A stretch of DNA of 64,000 nt from Nymphaea colorata (Eukaryota; Streptophyta; Magnoliopsida; Nymphaeales; Nymphaeaceae), in NCBI RefSeq assembly GCF_008831285.2, contig NC_045142.1, positions 315,001 to 379,000 of the forward strand, written 5' to 3'. Made by a program: the position numbers and the translations under genes. Below the pieces are notes generated by a model. The model was not told where the DNA came from, made no database searches, and saw only the letters and a program-made list of their open reading frames with translations. Shown here piece after piece: positions 47,117-59,075 of this stretch (the first letter of the stretch is position 1; each line of letters begins with the position of its first letter).

Positions 47117-50100
47117 TTACTCGCCTGGCCGTCCTTCTCCACCAGCAGTAGCAACTGCAGCATTTTTATATTGTTGCACAACCAATACTGAAGCTCTGAT
47201 ACCACTGTTAGATGCTGCTAGCACTTCTCCAGTGGCGCCCAACTCTGCGCAGTGATCAGCAGCTCGATCACCTGATCTGCTGGTTACGGGCAACCCGGGA
47301 ACTTGATGCTTGCCGATCACTATTAGCCCGTAGTTCCCACTCTTGCCAATGGCGACCACGGTCTCCACGACGTTGTCCACCGCCCTCTCTTCATAAACCA
47401 ATGTGTCGCTCTGCCCTCTGATCTCGCTGAGAACTGCTTGGTCCAAATCTGCTTCTTGCTGAGCGATTGCAGAGGTGGGTCGTCTTCGCCAGATGACACG
47501 AATTATGGTGAGCTTGAGACCGGGGTGGTCGGCCATCCGCGCGGCGAGCGCCAAGGCCTCGCGGTCGTCGGGCCCTCCGAAGAAAAGCATGCATACATTG
47601 TGGTCGTTGCTCTCGGGAGTAAGCCGAGAGGCGAGGCCGAGGCCGCGGTCGACGAGGATTGCTACTGAGCAGGGGGCTTGTTGAAGAACTCTCTGGTTCA
47701 CGGCTCTCCAGTCTTTGTTTAGATAAAATATTTGAAAAGTAAATAATTAGTATCATATTTACTCAGTTCAAAAATTTAATAATAATAAACTCCCAACAAG
47801 AAAAGTTTAATTCTACATAACTAAGATCTTCTCTTTCTCAAGGATTAATTGTCCTGAACTTATTTGTGTGACTGTGTCATCAAGGTAGATTTGGTATACT
47901 CCATCATTTGGAAGGTTGCGACAAAGGAAAATAAATTGTTGCAAGAATACTCTGAACAATTCCATTTTTCTTCAAGCCAGTGTAATTAAAACTATGAATA
48001 GTGCGACTAATTAAAAATAACTTTAATTATGGCTTTAACATGAGATAAAGGGTGAAAGTTTCAATCTAATCAATATTCTGATAATATCAAGGTCTTTGTG
48101 ATAATATATTACCCAACATGAAAATATCACGAGCAGAGAAGAATTCTTCTTTTCGCCTTTTGTGGGAAAGAGGGGTGCCCAAATAGATCTTTTAAATTTT
48201 TTACAAGGGTTGAACTATATTGTTGATTATCTGCATATTTTTCAACAGAAGCCGAATTAAAAAGTATTAGGATAATAACCTATAATTAAAATGCAAATAA
48301 TGTAAAACGGCATGTCTTATCATGTGGCTTATTCTTGTGGGAATTAGGTTCTGAAAACAATGTCAATGTAGCATAGGTTCAGGACTAAGCTAACAACATT
48401 TTGCATGGTGTAAATATAATAATCTCCACATAGATAGTCAACTGCTATTTAGAAGAAGAGAGAAAAAAAAGAGGAGCACTAGAATACCATGGCCAAGAGA
48501 CTCCAGAACTCCGTTAGCTCTATGCTGCTTGTGGAATGGAAGGATGATCAAGCTTGCCCTCTTGGCTCTAGCAACCCCACACACATCCTCATGCATAGTG
48601 GGCAGCGATGAGATTGCCCTCATGGGCCTCACAGAGACCTTGCTCAATTGCTCATAAGCTTCGAATGCGACGGCAACCTGGTCGGTTTCGCTATTTGTCC
48701 GGTTCCAGAAAGGGACACCATTTCTTCGAGCTCGCAGAACGGCCATAATGGAGGAAGGCCGCTCGGAGAGCTCCTCAAGGTGCATGGTGTACAACTTCAT
48801 AGGGGATTGCCTAGCCCCCCTCGTTGCCTCTATGAGGGTGATGATGGAGGGTATGTTTTGAGACCCATACAAGCAGGCTAGCACCCTTAGTTGCTCGTCC
48901 TTGCTAGGTTGGTCGCGCTCAATTTTCCTGTGCTTGTAGGGAATGGTCCTTCTGGCTGGTCTGTAGAGTGCCATCACCACTGGAGTTGTTATGAAAGTAG
49001 TGAAGATCGCCATTACAACTAAGATTGCAAAGCATTCATCATTCAAAACCTGTGAGAAAAGATACCAAATCTCATGTTCAAATTGATAACAAATTACTAA
49101 AAAGAACCATGTTTTAGTTATACACACACACACACATAAAAAAACCTGCGTCTTTGAAACGAAAGCCAATACACGAGGAAGACAGTAATGGCTTCTCTCT
49201 CCCTCTATCTCCACATTAAAACTTTTTCATAAAGCTACAGTCATCAATTTTGAGGAACAGAAAAGCTAGGATGAGAGCTAACCACAAAGGGGCTTTTGAT
49301 TAAACACAAAGTAAAATGACAATCATTTGAATCACCAAGTTTATGAGTTCTCGGAAAGCAAAACTGCAAGAAATTACTATTTCACGTGACGATAGACAAG
49401 TATGGCGTTTTGCACTTGATTCATCATAAATAGCTTAAAACTGCAAATATCGTACCTTTCTTTCTCTGCCAATGTTCAATACTATGAGCTCTACCAGCCC
49501 TTTGGTGTTCATAAGGAAACCCATGGTGACGGCCTCCCTCACAGGAACCTTGTTCATGACAGCAACTGCAAAGGTCCCAACTATCTTCCCACTGCAGGCT
49601 GTGGTTATCACCAGCACCAACAAGGCCCAAGACTTCCCTCCTTGAATGGTAGCCACATCAGTCTTCAACCCACTAGAAGCAAAGTACAGAGGTAGCATCA
49701 GACCTCCAACAAAGTCTTCTATCCTCTCTATCAGCATCCTTGCAAGTTCCCCTTCCTTGGGCACCGTCAGCCCGAACACGAATGCACCGAAAATCGCGTG
49801 AATTCCGATCAAGTCTGTGCAAAATCCGGCAGCGAAGACTCCGGCGAGAGCGAGTCCGATGTATGCCTCCCTCACTGGTGAGTCCTTCGGTGACCTGTTC
49901 GATATCCATTCCATGCACGGCTTCACGACAAGCATCATGAGTGCCACAAAGGTCACCCCTGAGAGAAGGATCCACACGGACACCACCGGCGACTTGTGGC
50001 CGCCGGAGAGGGCGACGGCGAGCGCGAGGAGGATCCATGCAGCGACGTCGTTGAATGCAGCTGCAGCCATGGTGGTCTCGCCTACCCTTGTTGTCAGGAG

Positions 50101-51107
50101 CTTTAGCTCCGCAAGGATGCGAGCTAAGACTGGGAAGGCGGTAATTGAGAGTGCAACTCCAATGAAGATGATGAACTCCCCAAAGGCTACAGATGGGTAT
50201 ATGGCTTCGCGGAGCACATAGGCGACGCCGATGCCAAGGGCAAATGGAAGAGAGATGCCGGCAGCGGCGATAGCCAGTGCCTTCCGCCCGCTTCGGCGGA
50301 TTGAGGCTAGGTCGAGCTCGAGGCCTACGAGGAAGAGGAAGAAGAGGAGGCCTATGTTGGCAATGGTCTCAAGCGTTGGAGTGCTCCAAGATGGGAATAT
50401 GGCATTGAGATATGCCTTGTTGCGACCAAGTGCAGAAGGTCCCAGCAGAATTCCTCCCTAAGCAGCAGCAAAGGAAAAGGAAAGAGAGCCATCATCAGCA
50501 GACACCAATTAGAAAATTTAGCTGCCAACCGTGGAATTCTAAGTTCTTAAATGAAACCATAGAGCTTGTTTCACAGCATCAGTTCATCTATCTATATAAT
50601 GAAAACGCTATGAATTCATAAATTTTTAATCTGTTAAACATTTGAACTGTTGCAACTTTCGAAAGACATCATAAACAAGGCAAGATCACAAAAGCGGATC
50701 AACCGTAATGAGTTCTTGATTTGTGAGCATGGAGATTACTCAGATTAGATCTGCATGCAAGGTTAGAATAATAGCTCGTTTAAGTACCGCCTTTTACAAA
50801 TTTGGTACCAAATTGATTTACTCAAGCTTCACGAAGCAGCCTCGTTTTTAAAGCTGTGTTTGAAAGATTGCGAGTTCACAAACTTGGTCACCTAGCTTTT
50901 GGCAGAACAGAGAAACAGAGAACTAACCAGTATTTCTGCTATGACTTTTGGCTGGCGTATTGGCTTCAGAAGGAAAGCGAAGGACCGAGTGACACATAGA
51001 ACGAGCACAGTTTGAACAATGAGGAGAGGGAATGAGAAGTGGAGTGGGTTATCACCTTGCCATACACCATGAGAAGATGTTTGGACAGAGGTAATATTGA
51101 TCCCCAT
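47117..51107 (-). CDS. CHX-type cation/H+ antiporter (CHX17-20 group)
   Basis: Exons on minus: 50928-51107, 49456-50457, 48488-49049, 47117-47712, phases consistent, 779 residues. Start [20 protein letters not shown] is the conserved CHX N-terminus; a TATA box lies about 80 bp upstream. Residues about 25-430 are the CPA2 exchanger core with about 12 membrane segments, including [54 protein letters not shown] (the conserved acidic ion-binding region, ND in CHX proteins), and [18 protein letters not shown]. The rest is a soluble tail with two USP-like halves ([21 protein letters not shown] and [19 protein letters not shown]). CHX proteins move K+ or other monovalent cations against H+ in endomembranes or plasma membrane and influence pH, osmotic balance and trafficking. 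The last intron's acceptor is purine-rich (AACAAAG), unusual but frame-forced. The exact subgroup is inferred from motif resemblance. Confidence 0.93.
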
Positions 51108-51183
51108 CTCTCGCCCTCTTCCTCTCTTCTGTCTCGATGAAATGGCCGTGAAATTAAAACTGGAGCCATCTAGAGAAGATACT

Positions 51184-51192
51184 ATATATATG
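51184..51192 (-). promoter_or_regulatory. TATA box of the CHX gene
   Basis: ATATATATA on the minus strand, 77 bp upstream of the CHX ATG at 51107. It would place transcription start near 51155, giving a leader of about 50 nt. Confidence 0.55.
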
Positions 51193-51622
51193 GTGGCAGT
51201 GGAAGCAGTAACAATTGGGTGGTAACAGTGAAAGGAAGAGGTTGACACATGGTAGAGCTGTTGCTAGCCATTCAAATTCTATTTGTAATATTTTCTTTTT
51301 AACACGTTGTAGCTGCAGCACGGCTTTTTTCTCTCTCTCCAGCGCGGTTCTTTCTCTCTACAGTACGACTAAGCTACGTGTCAAAGACGAGAAGGTGTTC
51401 TTGCGAACACGGCAGTATTTATAGGTTAGTTTCAAAATGGCAAAATTAAGCAAGGCAAGTAATTGCATGGTATTATAAATGATCTTAGATAGATGGCGAC
51501 CATGATTATATTCTGACAATTGGTTCACAACTGAGCCTCCAATATTCGGTGTGGTTCTGTTTTGCTAATAGGAACTCCGTCATGGTTAAAATTAAGATCT
51601 CAAGCACAGGGGGTCTAGAGTC

Positions 51623-51644
51623 TATATATATATATATATATATA
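51623..51644. repeat. (TA)n microsatellite
   Basis: Eleven TA units in the CHX-ZFC3H1 spacer. Confidence 0.9.
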
Positions 51645-53089
51645 AAGTAAATATAAATATTATATAAACTTGTCATGAGCTACCGGATGAATTTGATTGG
51701 TGAATTACAAGATACACTTGTGTATTTTTTTATAAATCAAATACTATTTCGTCAAATAATACACTGTTAACTATTACTTAATTCAATCAGATTACTCATA
51801 TTTATTATTGCACACAATTTTTATATTTCCTTAGTCCACAAGTTTCGTGAACTTGGAGATATTTCGAAAATATAGTGATTTATGAAAAAATATAAACAAA
51901 AACATGTAAAAGATAAAATCTCATGTGGACACGATTTAAATATCTTACAATAATGCCTCAATAATGCGCTTCAAGAATAGCTTTTTCTCCTTACATTTCT
52001 ATTGGTTGCAAATTTCACAATTTATTAATGCTCAGATTTGCCTAAGGTTTACTAGAAGGCCACCTGGATCAAGAGATTCTGCCTGGTTAAAATATAGATG
52101 AGAGCAATACTTGTAATTACAAGGAAAACTGCAAGCAGATTAAAATGTTTATAATAATCAGTACATGACATTAAGTGAATTCGTTTTCCCCAGCAAGTCC
52201 AAACTAAGAAAGATGGGGTCATATTAAGCCCGTGTCACATAAAGACCAAGATCTATCTGTTCACGAGATTCCCAATTACTTTACGTTCAATTTGGATAGA
52301 AAAAAGAGAGGTTCACAATGTAGATAGAAAAGGAAACTTTTGAATGCAAAAAGCGTTAAACAGCAAAAACATGATAGCAGCCAAAGATCACAAGGACCTT
52401 GAATCTTCTTTCGCTGATTTTCCTTAAAGCAGCCTTCTTGGACTACAAAACTTTAATGCCTATTTGAATTCAACCTACAAGTGGGTGATAACCGTGTGAT
52501 GCTGCCAAATATAGTGCTTAATCTATCGCTGACCCATGGTTTTTCTTGTTCAATTAAAAAAAAACATTATTTTTTCATCTAAAAAAACAAGAAAAATGTG
52601 CCTATCTTTGTGCATACGCCAAGGTTAACTCTATCATATTAGTTAAAAAAAATCGCTTGATTAATTTAAATATTAATTAACAAAAACAATGCTCACTAAT
52701 TTTTGTACAATTAATACATCTAATAATGCTGTTGAGTACAAGTAAAGAGGCTAAACCAAACCAATAAACATGAAACCTATTTGTGTTGCAGGCATTTTAA
52801 TCATCTTATCTCATTAACCAACTTAAGTTAGTGACAACTTATATTTAACAGAACAGAGGTGATTTTTAGTTAAATGGTTCAAAACATACAAGTGTAACAT
52901 TGGGGAGCCATTTATTCTATCACTAAATCTTTAAATGTGGTTCTGAAAAATATTTTCTGTTAGAAGTAAATATTAATTTCTTCTTTTCATGTTCCTTCCT
53001 ATCTCAATCGGTATTGAGAAATCCGTTCTTGTCTTATAATTTGGAATTCTAAGCTGGCACTCTGTTGATTTGGACACCAAAAGGTCTAT

Positions 53090-53330
53090 TCTCTAGCATT
53101 TTCCCTTGTGGGGTGGGGGTGGAGGGTAGTGTTGCTGAAGAGAGTGAGAGCACACCCCTCCCAACGCACCCAGAAAAATTGTCTCTGGGGTCTGCCCATG
53201 CCTGTTTTAGGACCTGGGTAGAAACCATACACCATGTCAATTAGAGTATCCCGCACCTCATTGTTTGTAACGCCCATAAGAATCAAACTCCAGCCCAATC
53301 AATATTGCTATATGCCCTTTGAGGCAAATG
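53090..53330 (-). mobile_element. Possible SINE-like repeat
   Basis: On minus the block starts near TTTGCCTCAAAGGGC, has a tRNA B-box-like GAGTTTGATTCTTATG some 35 nt downstream, and then a GC-rich body unlike its AT-rich surroundings. No poly(A) tail or target duplication was confirmed, so this is a pattern-level suggestion. Confidence 0.3.
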
Positions 53331-54285
53331 GGAACCAGTCGTTTAAAAAGAAAGAATGACTTATTCAAATAGAATAGGACACAAGTTTTTTAAAACTTTT
53401 ATTAACTTAAGACTTTGCCATGCAGATAAATAAGTTTCTAGATGCTGTTGAAGTAACAAAAGGACGATGTTGCCTTTAAAAACATAAGTATCTTGTGACC
53501 ATGCTTCGGTTTGCCAAATTTAATATTTGCTGGGATTTGAAGATGCAAAACCTGGACAAGCAACATTTTGGTTTGTTCTTTTTAATAAAGTGGGGGGATC
53601 ACCCCAAGCAGGGTTGCATCGGAAACCTGGACAAGCAGAGATAGGATTCAAACAACTGCACCACCATAATTAGGGACGTCAAAGGATCAAGTTCAGGTCG
53701 GACAAAGACTTCTTAGGTCCAATTTAATCAGGACTGGCTAATGAGGTTCAGACTCAAATTCCGACACGATTTGATTTTAAACACAACAAACGGATAGGAC
53801 TCACCATCAGCACAGCTTACCATCCACGCATGTACAATTTATACGGGGTCAACAGACCGGATATTTGTCATCAAAGACGCATAGATAATCAGGTCGGACA
53901 TTGCAAGAATACGCGCCATAGAGCGAGGCTGGAAGTGATTCATGAAATTTCAATGGTGCTCGTTTTTAGGATTTACAATATGGAACCTCTAGCGTTCCCA
54001 CAATGACGTGTTTTTTTAAAGGAAAAGCCAAATGCACATGCACATGCACCCGAATCACGAACCATGCTAGAAAATCTGAGAACGGCTTTGATCTTAGTGC
54101 AGAAAAACAAAAATTCTGATTGATTGACTTTAGACGTTTATGTACAACATTGTATGGACTATCTGTAAAATACATGCAATGCCACCCAATTGTGGTAAGA
54201 ATTGCAAAACCAAAACTGCGCCACCTCAGAAATGGAAAAAAGGAATTTGTTGATGGTTAACCTGAAAAACTCTCTAAGAAACAGA

Positions 54286-57200
54286 CTATTCCAGTTCAAT
54301 ACCTCTTTGCTTTGCTGCCTCTACAACTGAAATGGGATCTCCTAGCCGCCTATGCAAATTGAAGTAAGAGCGCCAAAGAGAAATGGAGAACGGATACACG
54401 GATATAGCCAGCTGATGAAACCTTTCTAGTATGACATCAACATCTAAGCACCCTAGTACCTCAGCTGCTTCTGTCCAAATTCTCTCAGGAGCTACAGGGA
54501 AAGCCTGTAGTATGGAATTAACCAAAACAGAACTCGCCCAGAACAATGCAGCAGTGGAGGAGATACTGCAAGGGTCATGAAGGTGAGCGATCCACTTGCA
54601 AATAGACAAAGCCAATTTATAGTTTGCAGGCAAAACGTCCATCAGAGTCTCCACAAAATCCGTAAGTGCCTTAAAATCACCATATTCATCGGGTAAAAGT
54701 GATGGGCTATACCAACATTTGAGGATGGAGTTAACCACGGAGGAATCCAGTGAAACTGGACCCATCATGTTAGTTATTAGCTGCCGAAGTCTTGATTTCT
54801 TGATGCAACTTAAAAATCTTCTAGATAATGGCTCAGGGGAAGGATAGGATCTTGCAGCTACAATGTATCCATACAACAGGGAGAATAATTTGCCATCGGG
54901 GAATTCCCTGATCAAGTCTGACGCATTGGAGAGGGAGAAGGCTGCATGCTCTACCACCAAATGGTTGAAATCCTCTGCAGAAGCAACCATTACTGCTTTA
55001 TCCATTGCTGATTGAGCTCCATCCTTATCACCATATAATAGTTTATATAAGGCAAGATTAAGCAGCGCATACGCTTTGTCTTTTAGATTACTATATGAGC
55101 AGGTCATGGAAGCTGGAACACATGGATCAAATAGAACATTTTCATCATTCTGAGTGGCTTCTTGGTTGAAGGATGTATCAGAATTTTGAAGTCGCCATGC
55201 AGTTTGAAACCAGTTGGCTGCCATTAAATCTTTCACAAATGCTTGTCCATTCTTTGCTAGAGCATACCCAAAGTATTGGTTCCAGACAATCTCAATGCCG
55301 GGAAAACCTTTTGGCCAATTATTCACGGAATCTTCTAACAGAGACAAATCAACATTACCCTCACAGTGATGCTTCCTCGTGTCAACGGACAACATTAGAA
55401 GTTCAATGCAGGATGGATACAGTTTCCTGTAATCATCTATCAATTTAGAAACACATTCAACTCCTTTAAGTGCCGCCATGCACTTGATGTGATTGACAGC
55501 TAAAGCCTGTCTAGATTTGATCTGGGATTCCTCTTCATTGTGTAATTCACTCTCAGGAGACATCTGTGTTTTATCTATCGCCAAATTTATCAGTTGCAAT
55601 GCGTTGTTTTTGTCGTTTTCAATCAACTGGACAGAAGGCCATTCTATCCCAAAGGGTAGTTCTTTATCAAACTCAAAGCATCCTACTACAGCATCTGGGA
55701 GTCTACCATAGACAACCAAGTATATGCAGGACACCCACAAGATGCACCTGTCTGACATCACTAAGCATGGCATAATCTCAAAAATTGGCACATGCCTGCA
55801 CTTTTCGGGCTTTGGTCTGTAAAGTTCATCAATTCTAGACATTGCACTTTCTTTATATCCTGATATACATAAAGTGTTTACAGACTGCAAGAACAGGTCC
55901 AAAATACATCCACTCATATATTTCCTCTCCCGTTTATCAGTGTGTACCAAATGGCACAATTTCAAGAGTGCAGAATCATATGCCTCTAATCTTTCACTAA
56001 GACTGATCCTGCTGTTTATGAACATCAGCCAGAGCTCATAAGAATATTCATTTTGACGCACCTGGGGTGGAGTGCAAAATTAAAATAAATGGTCAAAAGC
56101 GTATAATGGTTCAACCAATGCACAGAAAGCCCACGAGTCACATTGTAAGTGATGTAGGAATTACACATATTGAATGTAAACAATATGGAACAGATAACAA
56201 CAAGCAATGAGAATAAAAGAAGCATAATGAACAAAATTTTGAAAATACTTATTCTTCTGGGGCCAATTGCGAGCCATATATCTATCTACCTAACTGTTAA
56301 TTTCCTTCTCCTATTTATCTGAATGGCCAGATATGTACTAGACCACTCCCTTTAACCAAAAGTTTCCTTTTCATAAGCGTTGCCTCACACATTATGATAT
56401 AGACAATTAACACAATCCCCTTGTTGGTCAATGCATGAGAAGAAGATGAGCTGGAATCCTCAGCATCTAGCATACCCTTGAAAAAGTTAATGCTAAAACC
56501 TGGGCCATGCATAACAACTTTGATGGTTCTCCTAATTAGTATAGATCCCATGAGTAGCTTTTGCCAGTAAAATGTTCTTGTCCATAAAAATAACATTCGC
56601 AGTAGGTGAGTAAAAGCATGGTTATCTACCAGATGCACCAAATCAAGGTCAGTTTTCAGGATCCTTACACCTAAGTTTTACAGCATAAATATCATGAAAG
56701 GGCTGATGATCTCCGAGTGCCGATCATTTGAAACAACCACTATTATCAATTCACAGTTTCTGATTAGCTGCAATGCCTCCACACTTCATGGTGGTACAGA
56801 AAGTCATCTTTAGTGCAAGCATTAAATTTTCTATTTTTTACATATTTGTGTTTATGTTCCTTTCCACTTCAAACACAATTAGGCAGTCTAGTCTACCGAG
56901 TTTAGTGTAGCTCTATCCATATCCAGTTGTGTTGTTTGAAGTCTTGCATAGTTTAATTCAGATTCAAAGAGCACAAGCTTTTTGTTCCCTAAAGTCAGAA
57001 ATTGGCAGCATTAGGACTTGAAAAGAAATGCCATTTGATTTTTCAGAAAGGACAAATTTTTCACCAAGATAAACGAAAAAGCAATTTAGAGAAAAAAGTT
57101 GATGAAACGTACAGCATGAAGAAACATGTCATCATTTCCAATAGACTTCTCTGACTTGTAGAAAATGTGCAAATAAACCACCCACAATGCAACTGATCTT

Positions 57201-57917
57201 GGATTAGCTTCAAGAGATCTGGATAAGATTGATAAAGCCTGCAAAAATTATGTCATGACAAGAAAACAAACATATATCACTCTTGTCAAATTAACAAGCT
57301 GAGAAACACAAATTCTACAGATGTATGGCACACAAGAATCAGCAACAAGTCAATAAGTTGGACAGAATGACCTTTTTCTTTCCCTCCAATATATTGCTTT
57401 TCCTGCCAAATAGATCAAGGGCGATCTCCAAGGATCTTTCAGGATCAGCCAAGCCATCAAGAACTTGCTTCTGAATAAGATGGAAGAAATGACATAAGCC
57501 CATGCTTTTGTTTAGAACTTTAGATGAGAAAATAAGGCATAAAACACATAATTTGACATTAAAAATAAACTAACGTTCAATGTGTGTGTGCAGATGAATT
57601 TTAAGGATGGGTAAATTATCGACACTTTCTTCTGGCAGCTATCAATTGAATATACAGTGCTTTAATTAACACAACACCACCAGCAATTCAAATTGCAGGC
57701 TATGTAACACAGGCACTTCTAAGAGGTACAAGTACCCACGTCGATGCGACACGATACTGGTGCTGGTACAGGACACTGTGTGGCTACAGTGGTACATTTT
57801 TGTATTTTTATATGCTTTTGGACCATTTTAGCATTTTTTTTTGTTCAGTAATAAATAATTTATAAATGTAAACAATGAATTTATGTGTTTATTTGCTTAA
57901 AATCTTATTTTATATAT

Positions 57918-57948
<31 letters not shown>

Positions 57949-59040
57949 ACATACCCAAGTTTTTTAAAAATATTCCACACCCATACCCATACCCATACCG
58001 GCACTTGTATCTGTACCCATATGACATCGATTGTAGGGCTTTCCCTGGTGCTAATATCCACCATCTAGACTATTGTGACATGATCCCTGGTGTTAGTATC
58101 CACCACCTAGAGTATGGTGACGTGAACAGTTGATACTTGGCGAAAGATAAAGATACTTCTAAACCAAGTAGACAATTTGTAAATGTCACACTTAAGCTGA
58201 AGATATCATATGGTGCAAACCTCCACTTTTCAGTACACTATTCTTCCAAAATTAACTGAACTGCAATATGTTCCATTTTCTGCATGATATGAGACATATA
58301 CTTGTACAAGGGAGATACAGAAAATGAAGGAACCCATTCAATACCTTGTTTTGGGAAGTCACACAAAGAAACTCTTCAGGATATTTTGAAAACATATCTT
58401 GGAAAATCCAAGAAAATATACAAGCGTGGGTGTTTGTTCATGTTCTTGGAAGATCGATACTACTAAGTACTAACTACCAAGTGCTATCTATAAATAATAT
58501 GGTTATAAACGATCAAAGTAGTTTTAGACTTTTAGTTACATTAATAGTACACAGAAGCACATGGTTTTATTATTGTTGTATTTGTTCTTTTTGTTTTCCC
58601 TTGGATGAATCTCAAGGTCCAAAGTGTTATCAAACAGTATATGTTTTCACGGGTCAAAGAAGAAACTTTGAAAATCTCACCCTTTTCCTTTTCAAGTTAA
58701 TTAACTGTTAGAAAGAAAAAGGATATAACCCTTTCTCTTTTGTCTAGTATAAGGAACTGGAAATCGAAGTTCATGAAATAGGACTTGTTTGACACTCACA
58801 ATATCCAGATGGAAATATTTGGCGCATGACTTCATGTCAGCAAATCCTATACAGATATAACCTAGCCTGTTTCTGTGGAACCAATCAAAAACAAACAATA
58901 GGAAGAAAAGCCATAGATTTGATTATTCATGATAATTTTAGAAATATAAATAAACCTAGTGTTTTTCTCTGAAACCAATTATGATAGAGAGGAGCCATAG
59001 ATTTCAAGACAATTTTGATATAAATATATCAATATACAGA

Positions 59041-59075
<35 letters not shown>

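Larger units (their letters stand above)
51108..54285. other. Spacer between CHX and the ZFC3H1-like gene
   Basis: Apart from the CHX promoter on the left and the ZFC3H1 3' UTR on the right, the sequence is AT-rich. It holds an (AT)n run at 51623-51644 and a GC-richer block at 53090-53330 that looks SINE-like. A CCAAGCAGGGTTGCATCGGAAACC-like repeat lies at about 53590-53640 (GGACAAGCA occurs at both edges). No protein-coding gene is seen. Confidence 0.55.

Noticed and set aside
47391..47756. ORFs on both strands overlapping the last CHX exon
   Set aside because: Out-of-frame shadows of a GC-rich exon; the frame giving [19 protein letters not shown] is the CHX one.
58780..58870. Minus-strand block ADMKSCAKYFHLDI ending at a GTGAGT donor
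   Set aside because: The flanking ZFC3H1 exons (59880 and 57470) join in phase 0 without it and give the expected sequence; the block looks like chance.
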